DNA of 64,000 bases from CAWKEY01 sp963696315 (GCA_963696315.1 CAVOJU010000014.1:62001-126000); one strand, 5' to 3'; positions 37,531 to 46,490 are shown, numbered from the stretch's first letter. The notes: generated from the sequence alone by a model not told the origin. Numbers and translations: made by a program.

Positions 37531-37869
37531 ATGCATAAGTTATCTAACATCGCTACTAAAAATACAAAAAATCAAGACAAAATTATGAAGAAATCACATG
37601 ATTTAGGCATTATTATCGTTCTTCTCGAGCGTTTTCAAAAACAAAGACTTCCCAGGATCTTAAAAATTAAAGAAAAAGTAGACAATGGTCAATGCCTTGA
37701 AGAATTAGACATTGAATTCTTGAAGGTATTATTTGCTGATGCTAAAAGTAATTTGCCTCTGCTTCATCGGCATACGGAATATGATTATCTAGCGGGGAAG
37801 ATAACCTTCCTGTACCATGAGATTACTGAAAAAGCCTTACAAAACCAAAATGCTAACGGAAGACGTTAA
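37531..37869 (+). CDS. Small conserved hypothetical protein, about 112 aa, AT-rich
   Basis: The start at 37531 follows AAAGG by a few bases; an earlier in-frame ATG (37489) would add 14 residues. The product is soluble, helical and charged, with HDLGIIIVLLERFQKQRLPR and TEYDYLAGKITFLYHEITEK. Base composition is clearly more AT-rich than neighbours. Direct repeats flank it on both sides. I recognise no functional domain. It may be carried by, or have come in with, the flanking repeat element. Confidence 0.55.
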   Translation: MHKLSNIATKNTKNQDKIMKKSHDLGIIIVLLERFQKQRLPRILKIKEKVDNGQCLEELDIEFLKVLFADAKSNLPLLHRHTEYDYLAGKITFLYHEITEKALQNQNANGRR

Positions 37870-37874
37870 TCATC

Positions 37875-37995
37875 AGAGCTATAGGGCCATGGGGCACAAT
37901 AGTGCAGCGTATTGCGCCGAATGATTGGCGGCAAACATGCGGTGCAATATGGCTAACGCCTTTGCACCCTAAGAATAGCGCCTCATCGGGTTGCA
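37875..37995 (+). repeat. Dispersed palindromic repeat, long copy downstream of the 126-aa gene
   Basis: It begins AGAGCTATAGGGC like the copy at 37417, continues with GTGCAGCGTATTG and ends with GCAATATGGCTAACGCC, TTTGCACCCTA and CATCGGGTTGC. The last 54 bp match 40201-40255. Arms of GTGCAATA and TTGCACCC-type sequence can pair. Confidence 0.65.
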
Positions 37996-38000
37996 AATCC

Positions 38001-39974
38001 TTAGCCGAGCAGCAGCCTTTCTGCACGATCTAAATCGCCGGGCGCCCCGAACAGAACGACTACATCGTCTTCTGCTATAACGATATCGAGCGGTTCGGGC
38101 TCTCGACGGCCTTGTCTGACCAGCGACGATACGGTCACGCCTTCCAATGCCAGTTCCGTCAGTTTTTTCCCCACAGCGCAACTTCCCGAAGAAATAGATA
38201 CGGATCTCAAGCCATCGGCCACAAGCAGATCGGCATTATCCGAAAAGATCTCTTCGCCACGATAAAGTTCGCGCAGCAGCCGATAACGGCCTGCTCGTTG
38301 ATGCTGCATGCGGCGCACGACGCGGGTAAAAGGGACATTCAGCAGCAATAAGGCATGAGCAGCTATCATCAGGCCGGCTTCCAGTACTTCCGGCACGACT
38401 TCCGTTGCACCGGCCTGCCGTAATTCTTCAACGTGCGTTTCATCGCGCGTGCGAACCATAACCGGCAGATCCGGGCGCAAAGCGCGAACGTGGTGAAGTA
38501 TCTTCTTTGCCGACACAACATCGTCATAGCTGATAACGATCAGCTTGGCGGCATCGAGGCCAACCGCTTCGAGAATATCCTGTTCAGACGAATCGGCGTA
38601 ATAAACCGGCTCGCCGGCAATATGCGCGGCTTTGACCCTTGACGAATCCAGATCGAGAGCGACATAGGGAATCATTTCTTCTTCCAGAAAATGCGCGACG
38701 CTCTGACCTATACGTCCGTACCCGCAAATAATCGTGTGATCGCGAAGATGCTTCGTTGTTTCCGCATCGACCGGATAGGTCTCCGGGTCTGCCTCTAGCT
38801 TCGGCTGCCACACGAACAATCGGGCCAGGGCATGGTTATAGCGAATCAGAAAGGGGGCAACGATCATCGAAAACAACACAGAGGTAAATACAATCTGCGC
38901 GTGTTGGTTTGTTAAGATATGCGCGTCGAGCGCAATGGCCAGCAAGGCGAAACCGAATTCGCCGCCTACCGCCAACAGAAGTCCGGTACGCCAGGCCGTA
39001 AGGCCGTCGAGCCCTGACAAACGCACGATCAAGGCGACCAGTAGCGTTTTTGATACCAGCATCGCGGCTACACCCACCAAAGCCCATTGCCAATTCTGTG
39101 GTATCGCGGAAGGGTCGAACAGCATCCCGATACTGACGAAAAACAAACCGATCAGCACATCGCGAAACGGTCTGATCGTAGACTCGATCTGATGCCGAAA
39201 CTCGGTTTCACCCAGCATCATGCCGACCAGAAAAGCGCCGAACGCCATCGAAAGCCCAAGATTGCTGGTCGTCCAGGCTGCCAACAATGAAACAAAAAGC
39301 ACGGTCAGCGTAAACAGTTCGGCGGAACGTTTTGCGGCAACGGCATGAAACAAAGGACGCAACAGCCAGCGTCCTAGAAAAAACACCAGCAGAAAATCCA
39401 GAACAGCCGTGGCCAATGCCCAATCCAGCTCCTCGAACAAGACGCTTGCATCGTCATCGATGACATTGAGCACCGGGATAATGACCACGAAAGGCACCGC
39501 CGTCACATCCTGAAACACCGACATCGCCACACCCAGGCGTCCATGGCGGGTGTGCTCTTCGCCTTGCTCGGCGAGCTGTTTGCTGATAATCGTGGTCGAG
39601 GATTGCGCGAACACTGCCCCGATGACAAAAGCGGTAGCCGGAGGCAAGCCCAGCCACCAGCTTGCCCCGCCGATCACGGCCGTCGTCAGCAAAACCTGTC
39701 CGGTTCCCAATCCCAATACTTGGCCTCGTAAGGCATGGATCTGCGGCAAGGAAAAATTCAAGCCTATCGTGAACAGCAGAAAAACGATGCCGAATTCGGC
39801 GGCTTCTCGAATTTGTTGAACTTCAATTACGGGGCCGGGCGTATGCGCCCCGAACAGCACCCCAACCAAAAGATAACCAATACTGGACGGAATATGCAGC
39901 TTTTGAAAAAGAACGACCACGGCCACGGAAGAACCCAGCAACAAGAGTAGCTGTATAAAAGGCTGATCTATCAT
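38001..39974 (-). CDS. CPA2 family monovalent cation:proton antiporter with RCK domains (KefB/YbaL-like)
   Basis: This 657-aa protein has about twelve membrane segments (residues 1-385, beginning FIQLLLLLGSSVAVVVLFQK) of the Na+/H+ exchanger fold. A TrkA-N domain with nucleotide loop IICGYGRIGQSVA follows near residue 415. A TrkA-C-like domain sits at about 560-650, ending FGAPGDLDRAERLLLG. Such proteins export K+ or Na+ in exchange for protons under ligand or NAD control. No KefF/KefG partner is adjacent. Length is about 100 residues longer than the core family because of the TrkA-C part. Confidence 0.9.
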   Translation of the reverse strand: MIDQPFIQLLLLLGSSVAVVVLFQKLHIPSSIGYLLVGVLFGAHTPGPVIEVQQIREAAEFGIVFLLFTIGLNFSLPQIHALRGQVLGLGTGQVLLTTAVIGGASWWLGLPPATAFVIGAVFAQSSTTIISKQLAEQGEEHTRHGRLGVAMSVFQDVTAVPFVVIIPVLNVIDDDASVLFEELDWALATAVLDFLLVFFLGRWLLRPLFHAVAAKRSAELFTLTVLFVSLLAAWTTSNLGLSMAFGAFLVGMMLGETEFRHQIESTIRPFRDVLIGLFFVSIGMLFDPSAIPQNWQWALVGVAAMLVSKTLLVALIVRLSGLDGLTAWRTGLLLAVGGEFGFALLAIALDAHILTNQHAQIVFTSVLFSMIVAPFLIRYNHALARLFVWQPKLEADPETYPVDAETTKHLRDHTIICGYGRIGQSVAHFLEEEMIPYVALDLDSSRVKAAHIAGEPVYYADSSEQDILEAVGLDAAKLIVISYDDVVSAKKILHHVRALRPDLPVMVRTRDETHVEELRQAGATEVVPEVLEAGLMIAAHALLLLNVPFTRVVRRMQHQRAGRYRLLRELYRGEEIFSDNADLLVADGLRSVSISSGSCAVGKKLTELALEGVTVSSLVRQGRREPEPLDIVIAEDDVVVLFGAPGDLDRAERLLLG

Positions 39975-40287
39975 TTTTTTGATTTTTTTTAAATATGGAA
40001 ATTAATTAACCCGTAAGGCGGGTTCGCTTTAGCAATCCGCCGTCATCGAAGCCCGCTCAATGTGATTACTCTCTGATTTTCCTGACTGGCTTTTTCTGAC
40101 GAATTGGGTGGTCTTTTGGCATGGCGGTTTGCTTATCCGAAACCGTCCTACGCCATAATAATATTCGTACTTGTGTCGCTTGGGTTAACAGCACTATAGG
40201 ATGCAATACGGCTAACGCCTATTGCACCCTATAAAATTGCGCCTTATCGGGTTGCTTTTAGGGAGCCCTGGATTTTGCGGCGGGCAA
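39975..40287. repeat. Intergenic region with hairpin and dispersed repeat
   Basis: No gene is visible in these 313 bp. AACCCG/CGGGTT forms a 6-bp hairpin at 40008-40024 that could end minus-strand transcription arriving from 40288. At 40192-40255 is a third copy of the dispersed palindromic repeat (GCAATACGGCTAACGCC, ATTGCACCCTATAA, GCGCCTTATCGGGTTGC), matching 37941-37994. Confidence 0.6.
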
Positions 40288-40695
40288 TCAAAGTAATCCT
40301 CTCTGCCTTAATCGGCGGTTGACTTGCCGATGATACCATTTGGCCAGTAACGGCCGAATCAGCGGCAGGCCGATCAACCAGGCGACGGGTTTTAGTAAGG
40401 GGACTTTTTGCATTAACAGAATGTAGGCATCCAGTTCCGAAACGATGCGGCCATTTTCGTCGCGGATATGCAATTCTGTTAAAGCCTTGTGCGGATCGAT
40501 ACCCAGTTCACGCAACTGACTTTCCTGACCGGTAATATCAAACCAGCAAACCTGCTCGCCAGCCTGGCCCGAAAGTTTTTCATAATGCTGTCTGTCGCGA
40601 ATACATTTCGGACAGGCGCCGTCGTAAAACACAGTAATTTTGGCTTTATCTTGATTCTGGTTTTCTTGTTCAGGTTGGTCTGAGGTTGGATACAT
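40288..40695 (-). CDS. Thiol-disulfide oxidoreductase, DCC family (DUF393)
   Basis: This 135-aa protein carries the family motif in VFYDGACPKCIRDRQHY (DxxCxxC). It continues with VCWFDITGQE and ends in a basic tail (WYHRQVNRRLRQR). The start at 40695 (MYPTSDQPE) is preferred because an earlier ATG at 40764 would overlap the upstream rubredoxin-MBL gene by about 60 bp. With the 40695 start the two are 7 bp apart. A redox partnership with the rubredoxin domain next door is possible but inferred. Confidence 0.8.
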   Translation of the reverse strand: MYPTSDQPEQENQNQDKAKITVFYDGACPKCIRDRQHYEKLSGQAGEQVCWFDITGQESQLRELGIDPHKALTELHIRDENGRIVSELDAYILLMQKVPLLKPVAWLIGLPLIRPLLAKWYHRQVNRRLRQRGLL

Positions 40696-40702
40696 AAGGT
40701 TA

Positions 40703-41446
40703 TCAAGCTTGACTGTGGATAAGACGTTCAAACTTTGCCAGCCAGTCTGCAAAATGTGCGACATAGTTGTAGCCGCAGACCGTTTTGAGGGATCGGCTCC
40801 TTACGATTTCATGTATCCGCTGCGCGCGTTTTTCGGTTTCCTGTTCCGGCCCGTAGGGATTAAAGCGCATGTCAGCACCTTCCAAAAACACATAGTCACA
40901 GATAAACAGGACGTCCCGGTAGATATAAAAAGTAAACCCCGGCGTATGCCCGCCGCTATGGTAAGCCTCTATGCCGAAGGCGGCAAAGTCATCGGAAAAT
41001 CGCCGGTCAATCCCGAATAATGCGGACAAACGGTGTTCGGCATCCAGATCATGCAGCCACACCTCGGTATTCCAGATGCGGCGATATTGATTGGAAGCGC
41101 CCATGAAATGATGGTGCGTAAATAAAATGGCCTTAACCGGCGCCAGGTCACGATTGAACGCCGATGGCGAATCAATCCAGACTGCGCCTTCTTCGGTTTC
41201 AATGCGATAAGCCGCATGCTCGTAACCCAGTTTGGGCACGGACAGCAATTGACTGACATAAGCATTGATCGCATAAGCGGTAACGCGATAGTGTTTTTCA
41301 GCCTCATCCCAGCGCATGAACCGATCGTGTCTCGCCCCGCAAAACGGACAAACATCGGGCATTTCGCCAATCATGTTGTAACCGCATTGCAGACAGACCC
41401 ATTGCTGCGCGTTGTTAAGGATATTATCGAAGGAGGGCATAGTCAT
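40703..41446 (-). CDS. Rubredoxin-like / metallo-beta-lactamase-fold fusion protein
   Basis: N-terminal residues 12-45 form a rubredoxin-like iron site (WVCLQCGYNMIGEMPDVCPF, then CGA). Residues 60-245 form an MBL fold. The usual HxHxDH metal motif is replaced by FTHHHFMGASNQY, while later ligands (GHTPG, CDYVF) remain. This recalls flavodiiron/MBL-type proteins in which part of the dimetal site is altered, so hydrolase activity is uncertain. It is cytoplasmic, with no signal peptide. It forms a two-gene unit with the DCC protein. Confidence 0.8.
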   Translation of the reverse strand: MTMPSFDNILNNAQQWVCLQCGYNMIGEMPDVCPFCGARHDRFMRWDEAEKHYRVTAYAINAYVSQLLSVPKLGYEHAAYRIETEEGAVWIDSPSAFNRDLAPVKAILFTHHHFMGASNQYRRIWNTEVWLHDLDAEHRLSALFGIDRRFSDDFAAFGIEAYHSGGHTPGFTFYIYRDVLFICDYVFLEGADMRFNPYGPEQETEKRAQRIHEIVRSRSLKTVCGYNYVAHFADWLAKFERLIHSQA

Positions 41447-41485
41447 GATGATGTGCCCCGTTTTCGTTAAGTTCCCATGATGCCA

Positions 41486-41920
41486 TCAGGTTCGCCAGGG
41501 ATGGGAAGGTAAATCCGCAAGGCCGATGACATCAACGCCGGCCTTGGCTACTTGATGATCGTTTTCCACCGAGCTGCCGCTAACGCCGATGGCGCCTATC
41601 AGAATGCCGTCCTCATCGACGATCGGGATGCCGCCGGGAAAAGTAATCAGGCCGTCGTTGGAATGCTCGATTCCGAAAAGCGGGCCGCCGGGTTGTGATA
41701 GCTGGCCGATTTGCCCCGTATTCATACCGAAAAAACAGGCGGTCTTGGCTTTTTTGATTGCGATATCAACACTGCCGACCCAGGCGCCGTTCATTCTGAC
41801 AAACGCCTTTAAATCCGCGCCCGAATCAACAACGGCGATACACATTTGGGTGCCAATTTTAGTGGACTCGGCAATCGCTGCGGCTATCGCCTTTTCTGCT
41901 TGTTCATAGGTTACATGCAT
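41486..41920 (-). CDS. GlcG/HbpS family heme-binding-like protein
   Basis: This 144-aa protein has the GlcG/HbpS (DUF336) fold: VVDSGADLKAFVRMNGAWVG, TACFFGMNTGQIGQL, FPGGIPIVDEDGILIGAIGV and the terminal ENDHQVAKAGVDVI. HbpS of Streptomyces binds haem and senses redox stress; others are of unknown role. No signal peptide is present. It lies just downstream of fumC on the same strand, with a 39-bp gap. Confidence 0.85.
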   Translation of the reverse strand: MHVTYEQAEKAIAAAIAESTKIGTQMCIAVVDSGADLKAFVRMNGAWVGSVDIAIKKAKTACFFGMNTGQIGQLSQPGGPLFGIEHSNDGLITFPGGIPIVDEDGILIGAIGVSGSSVENDHQVAKAGVDVIGLADLPSHPWRT

Positions 41921-41959
41921 GGTCTTGCTCCCAGGTTTCTGTAGTGAGGAAAAAACGTT

Positions 41960-43363
41960 TTATTTTGGAAAGATCATCTGTTCCGGCCGGACGATTGTAT
42001 CGAACACATCTGCCGTTACTAATCCGCTGGCGACAGCCTCTTCGCGCAGCGTACTCTGGTTCTTTAAAGCCAGTTTGGCAATAGAAGCGGCCTTGTCGTA
42101 ACCGATGTGCGGAACCAGTGCGGTGACCAGCATCAGCGACTTTTCCATAAGCTCGGCAATACGGTCAGTATTCGGCTCCATGCCCAGCACGCAATGATCG
42201 GTAAAACTGATGACCGCATCACCGATGAGACGGATGGATTGCAGCACGTTGTAAATGATGACCGGCTTGAAGGCGTTGAGTTCCAGATGCCCCTGCGCGC
42301 CGGCAAAGGTAATGGTGGCGTGATTTCCCATGACCTGGGTGCAGACCATGGTCATGGCCTCGCATTGGGTCGGATTGACTTTGCCGGGCATGATGGAAGA
42401 GCCGGGTTCATTTTCAGGCAGGCTCAGTTCGCCGAGCCCTGAGCGCGGGCCAGAGCTTAACAGGCGAATATCATTGGCTATTTTAGTGAGGCTGACGGCG
42501 AGGGTATTCAAAACTCCGGAGATTTCGACCATGGCATCGTGCGCCGCCATCGCTTCGAACTTGTTGGCGGCCGAGGTGAAAGGTAGTTGGGTAAAGTTCG
42601 CCACTTCGTCAGCAAATTTTTCAGCAAAACCCGGTTTGGCGTTCAGTCCGGTACCAACTGCCGTGCCGCCCTGGGCGAGCGGATACAGGCGTTTGAGGCT
42701 GTCGTTAATCCGGTCGATACCCAGTTTTACCTGCGCGGCGTAACCTGAAAACTCCTGTCCCAGCGTCAGCGGCGTCGCATCCTGCAAATGGGTTCGGCCG
42801 ATCTTGATAATGCCTTGCCAGGCCCGGGATTTATCGGACAGGGCCTGGTGCAAGTGTTGCAGTGCCGGAATCAGTAATTGATGCAGTTGCTCGACCGTGG
42901 CGATATGCATCGCGGTTGGAAACACATCGTTTGTTGACTGGCTGCGGTTGCAATGGTCGTTGGGATGCACCGGAGATTTAGACCCCAGCGTGCCGCCGAG
43001 CCGCTCGCTGGCCAGATTGGCAAGCACCTCGTTGGCGTTCATGTTCGATTGCGTACCAGAGCCGGTCTGCCAGACCATCAGCGGAAAATGATCGTCCAGC
43101 TTGCCGTCGATCACAGCCAGTGCCGCCTCGGCAATGGCATGACCGATGCTGGCATCGATGGTATTTTGCGCAATATTGGTAATCGCCGCGCAGCGCTTGA
43201 CAATGCCCAGCGCCCGGATCAAAGGCCTGGGCAGGCGTTCATTGCCAATTTTGAAATGCTCCAGCGAGCGCTGGGTTTGCGCCCCCCAGTATTTGTCGGC
43301 CGGCACGGCTATGGAACCCAAAGAATCAGTTTCGATACGGGTTTCGAGGGGCTCTTTATTCAT
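41960..43363 (-). CDS. fumC: Class II fumarate hydratase FumC
   Basis: This 467-aa iron-independent fumarase interconverts fumarate and malate in the TCA cycle. The family signature GSSIMPGKVNP lies near residue 320. Catalytic-site pieces include TGSGTQSNMNANEV, HPNDHCNRSQSTND and GRTHLQDATPLTLGQE. It is full length. Its order upstream of the HbpS-like gene suggests co-transcription. Confidence 0.96.
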   Translation of the reverse strand: MNKEPLETRIETDSLGSIAVPADKYWGAQTQRSLEHFKIGNERLPRPLIRALGIVKRCAAITNIAQNTIDASIGHAIAEAALAVIDGKLDDHFPLMVWQTGSGTQSNMNANEVLANLASERLGGTLGSKSPVHPNDHCNRSQSTNDVFPTAMHIATVEQLHQLLIPALQHLHQALSDKSRAWQGIIKIGRTHLQDATPLTLGQEFSGYAAQVKLGIDRINDSLKRLYPLAQGGTAVGTGLNAKPGFAEKFADEVANFTQLPFTSAANKFEAMAAHDAMVEISGVLNTLAVSLTKIANDIRLLSSGPRSGLGELSLPENEPGSSIMPGKVNPTQCEAMTMVCTQVMGNHATITFAGAQGHLELNAFKPVIIYNVLQSIRLIGDAVISFTDHCVLGMEPNTDRIAELMEKSLMLVTALVPHIGYDKAASIAKLALKNQSTLREEAVASGLVTADVFDTIVRPEQMIFPK

Positions 43364-43415
43364 GAGGATCAGTCACTGATACAGCGGGAGAAAAGCCGGC
43401 AGCGCAAAGCCTGGA

Positions 43416-43859
43416 TTATTCCCCCGGCTTTTTCAGCATCTTGCGTACATCGCCCAAATGCATGGCCTCCTGAGCGATCAGGCGGCGGGCATATTCTTCA
43501 AGTAAAACATCCCGCCCATTCACAAGTTCCAGCAATTCATTATAAGCAGATAAGGCCTTGGTTTCATGATCCAGGGACTCCCGCAGAATGTCGCCAATAT
43601 CGTGACGATGCGTTTCCAGCAGCGCACCGATACCCAGGGACGGGTGCCCGCCCAAATAGGTAATCAGTTCCCCCGCTTCATTGGCATGATCCAGGGACTC
43701 GGTCGCCTGGCTGCGCATCCAGGAAACAATGGGGATGCGGTTGTAGCCAAAAACCATTAATGCATAATGCGTATAACGGACAACGCCGGCCAACTCCGTT
43801 TCCAGAATTTTATTGAGTACGGTAACTACGGCATCATTATCGATTTCTGTGGTAGCCAT
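43416..43859 (-). CDS. Ferritin-like protein (bacterioferritin/Dps group)
   Basis: This 147-aa four-helix protein has ferritin-type iron ligands: ILETELAGVVRYTHYALMVF (Glu), QATESLDHANEAGELI (ExxH), ESLDHETKALSAYNELLELV and RLIAQEAMHLGDVRKML (ExxH). It resembles bacterioferritin-like storage proteins, but the haem-ligand Met of true Bfr is not obvious. It lies 52 bp upstream of fumC on the same strand, though its own operon status is unclear. Confidence 0.82.
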   Translation of the reverse strand: MATTEIDNDAVVTVLNKILETELAGVVRYTHYALMVFGYNRIPIVSWMRSQATESLDHANEAGELITYLGGHPSLGIGALLETHRHDIGDILRESLDHETKALSAYNELLELVNGRDVLLEEYARRLIAQEAMHLGDVRKMLKKPGE

Positions 43860-44167
43860 GTGAGTCTCCTAAAACAAGCATGAAAAAATTGACTATAACG
43901 GTTTTTTATCTGCTTGGACAGAAAACACAGGACAAGCGCTGAAATTTTGTTGGTTCCTGGTGTTTAAACCCGAAACCTTGCGGCTATTTTTAGATTCCGA
44001 TGCCTGCACCCGAGGAACATTGAGGGCGATAGGGTTTGCCCGGCGTGTTGATTTGCGCATTTAGCAGTTCAGGATTATTGTGCAGTAAAGTTTCCATGAC
44101 CAACACTAAACATGAATTTACAATGGATTCGAAAAAGTAGTTTTTAAATATCTACGGAGAATAGCCA
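43860..44167. other. Divergent intergenic region with a possible 35-codon minus-strand frame
   Basis: These 308 bp separate the ferritin-like gene and pcm. A minus-strand frame at 44097-43990 would encode 35 residues starting METLLHNNPELLNAQINTPG, but it lacks a clear ribosome-binding site. ACGGAG at 44153-44158 is a good site for pcm. I see no RNA gene. Confidence 0.35.
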
Positions 44168-44854
44168 ATGAAAGAGCTGCAAGGCATGTTGAAGGATATT
44201 GAAATGGAAGTTACGTTAACCCGGCATCTTACCGGCAAGGATGCATTGGATTCACGCGTCATGGCGGCCATGAGAAAAGTGCCTCGGCATGCCTTTCTGC
44301 CGGTGGATTTACGCCACTATGCCTATGAAAACGGGCCGGCCTCCATTGGTTCGGGACAGACTATCTCGCAGCCCTTTATTGTTGCGCTGATGAGCGATTT
44401 GTTAAACACCAAACCCACGGATACTATTCTGGAAATCGGCACCGGCTCAGGGTATCAGTCGGCTATTCTCTCGACATTGGTCAAACAGGTGTATTCGGTA
44501 GAAATCATTGAAAATCTGGCCAATTCGGCACGCGACCGGCTTGAAAAACTGGGCTACCACAATGTGGCGGTGCGCATGGGTGACGGCTATTTCGGCTGGC
44601 CGGAACACGCCCCCTTTGACGGCGTTATTGTTACGGCTGCCGCGCCGCATGTCCCTCAACCCTTGATCGATCAGCTACGCGAGGGCGGGCGGCTGGTTAT
44701 CCCCGTGGGTTTGCCTTACCACTACCAGGAACTGATGGTGATCGAAAAAAAGGCAAATGGCGAAATCGGGATCGAGAATGTTCTGGGGGTGAGTTTTGTC
44801 CCGCTGACGGGCGAAACTGGCCGCAAAGATCACTCGCAATCGCCCTCTGCATGA
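44168..44854 (+). CDS. pcm: Protein-L-isoaspartate O-methyltransferase Pcm
   Basis: This 228-aa protein repairs isoaspartyl residues using SAM. Hallmarks are VPRHAFLP, the substrate loop GSGQTISQPF, the SAM motif ILEIGTGSGYQSAILS and VTAAAPHVPQPLIDQL. It is close to the family's usual length, with a slightly longer C-terminus. It stands alone upstream of ahcY (148-bp gap); both products use or dispose of SAM-cycle metabolites. Confidence 0.94.
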   Translation: MKELQGMLKDIEMEVTLTRHLTGKDALDSRVMAAMRKVPRHAFLPVDLRHYAYENGPASIGSGQTISQPFIVALMSDLLNTKPTDTILEIGTGSGYQSAILSTLVKQVYSVEIIENLANSARDRLEKLGYHNVAVRMGDGYFGWPEHAPFDGVIVTAAAPHVPQPLIDQLREGGRLVIPVGLPYHYQELMVIEKKANGEIGIENVLGVSFVPLTGETGRKDHSQSPSA

Positions 44855-45002
44855 TACCCATACGCCTGACAGAGGATCATGTGCAGGTGCACATACAACC
44901 TGGCTTGTCCGTGCAAGTCAATAACAAGACAAGAAGGTGTTAACTCGCTGAGTTTTACACCGCGTTTAAAATCTGTATCTTAATCCACCGAGCGGTTGAA
45001 CC

Positions 45003-46268
45003 ATGAAAAATAACCACCATGACATCAAAGACCTTACACTCGCCAGCCAGGGTCGTGATCGCATCGACTGGGCGCTGACTGAAATGCCGGTGCTGCGCAG
45101 CATTCATGAACGTTTTGCCCAGGAACGGCCGTTGGCCGGCGCGCGCATCAGCGGCTGCCTGCATATCACCACAGAAACCGCCAATCTGGCGCGCACCCTG
45201 AAAGCCGGCGGCGCCGAGCTGGTGTTATGCGCCAGCAATCCGCTCAGCACGCAGGATGATGTCGCCGCCGCATTGGTCGAGCATTATGACGTGCCCACCT
45301 TTGCCATCCGCGGCGAGGACAGCGACACGTATTACCAGCATATCGGCAAAGCGCTGGATCATCGCCCGCAGCTGACCATGGACGATGGCGCCGATCTGGT
45401 CAGCGAGCTGCATAAAAACCGCAGCGAGTTACTGACCGATGTCATTGGCGGCACTGAAGAAACCACCACCGGAGTCATTCGCCTGCGCGCGATGGCGGCA
45501 GACAAGGCGCTTAAATTTCCGGTGATCGCCGTCAACGACGCGATGACCAAACATCTGTTCGATAACCGTTACGGCACCGGGCAAAGCACGCTGGACGGCA
45601 TTATTCGCGCCACCAACCTGTTGCTGGCCGGTAAAACCTTCACGGTCGCCGGCTACGGCTGGTGCGGCCGCGGCATCGCCATGCGCGCCAAAGGCCATGG
45701 CGCCCAGGTCATTGTCACTGAAGTCGATCCGCTAAAAGCGCTGGAAGCCGCCATGGATGGCTTTCGCGTCATGCCGATGCGTGAGGCGGCCAAAAGTTCG
45801 GATTTTATTGTCACTGCCACCGGCGACAAAAACGTGCTTGATCAGGCGCATTTTGAGGTCATGAAAGACGGCTGCGTGATAGCCAATTCCGGCCATTTTA
45901 ATGTTGAAATCAATATTCCGGCGCTGGAAGCGCTGGCCGTAAAAAAACACCGTCCGCGTACCCATGTGGAAGCCTATCAACTTAAGGACGGCCGCAGTAT
46001 CCGCCTGCTGGCCGAAGGCCGTCTGGTCAACCTCGCTGCTGCGGAAGGCCATCCGGCAGCGGTCATGGACATGAGTTTTGCCAACCAGGCCTTAAGCATC
46101 GCTTATTTATGGCGGCAGGGCGCTGCTCTTGAAAACGCAGTGTACCCTGTGCCGGCCGCAATTGATCAACAGGTCGCCGCCATGAAGCTGGCGGCAATGG
46201 CTATCCGTATCGATGAGTTAACCCCGGAACAGCAGGCTTATTTGTCATCCTGGCAAGAAGGCACCTGA
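45003..46268 (+). CDS. ahcY: Adenosylhomocysteinase AhcY
   Basis: This 421-aa NAD-dependent enzyme hydrolyses S-adenosylhomocysteine to homocysteine and adenosine. Seen: ETANLARTLKAGGAELVLCA, EETTTGVIRLRAMA, the NAD loop VAGYGWCGRGIAMRAKGHGA and NSGHFNVEI. It is shorter than the roughly 470-aa proteobacterial form because it lacks the long insert, matching the shorter form seen in archaea and some bacteria. No SAH-riboswitch consensus is evident in the 148-bp leader. Confidence 0.94.
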   Translation: MKNNHHDIKDLTLASQGRDRIDWALTEMPVLRSIHERFAQERPLAGARISGCLHITTETANLARTLKAGGAELVLCASNPLSTQDDVAAALVEHYDVPTFAIRGEDSDTYYQHIGKALDHRPQLTMDDGADLVSELHKNRSELLTDVIGGTEETTTGVIRLRAMAADKALKFPVIAVNDAMTKHLFDNRYGTGQSTLDGIIRATNLLLAGKTFTVAGYGWCGRGIAMRAKGHGAQVIVTEVDPLKALEAAMDGFRVMPMREAAKSSDFIVTATGDKNVLDQAHFEVMKDGCVIANSGHFNVEINIPALEALAVKKHRPRTHVEAYQLKDGRSIRLLAEGRLVNLAAAEGHPAAVMDMSFANQALSIAYLWRQGAALENAVYPVPAAIDQQVAAMKLAAMAIRIDELTPEQQAYLSSWQEGT

Positions 46269-46308
46269 TGACTCGCAAGTCGCCTCACTTTCTTTAGGTA
46301 ATAAGCTA

Positions 46309-46490
46309 TTAAGGATTTTGCGAGAAATAACTTACTGTTAAATTTTTCCGTTCGTCCTGAGCATAATCGAAGAATGAATGGAAAAATTCCAGCCCGAAAC
46401 GTCATGCCGATCATGCTTCGACGAGCTCAGCACGAACGGCTTGACGAACACAATAGCGATTTCGGGAAGTTATTGATGACCAAATCCTAA
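46309..46490. mobile_element. MITE-like repeat, copy A (about 182 bp)
   Basis: It is nearly collinear with copy B at 50021-50203. It starts TTAAGGATTTTG and ends CAAATCCTAA, so the ends form imperfect terminal inverted repeats extending to AATAACTT / AAGTTATT. Inside, CCGTTCGTCCTGAGCATAAT and ATGCTTCGACGAGCTCAGCA lie in inverted orientation, and AATTTTTCC pairs with GGAAAAATT. There is no coding frame, which is typical of a non-autonomous miniature element. Confidence 0.7.

Noticed and set aside
42107..43663. Long plus-strand frames opposite fumC and the ferritin-like gene
   Set aside because: Both minus-strand genes are unmistakable; the opposite frames are compositional shadows.
44855..45002. 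SAH riboswitch in front of ahcY
   Set aside because: The 148-bp leader lacks the conserved SAH-riboswitch core; only a short GAGCGGTTG-like string is present.
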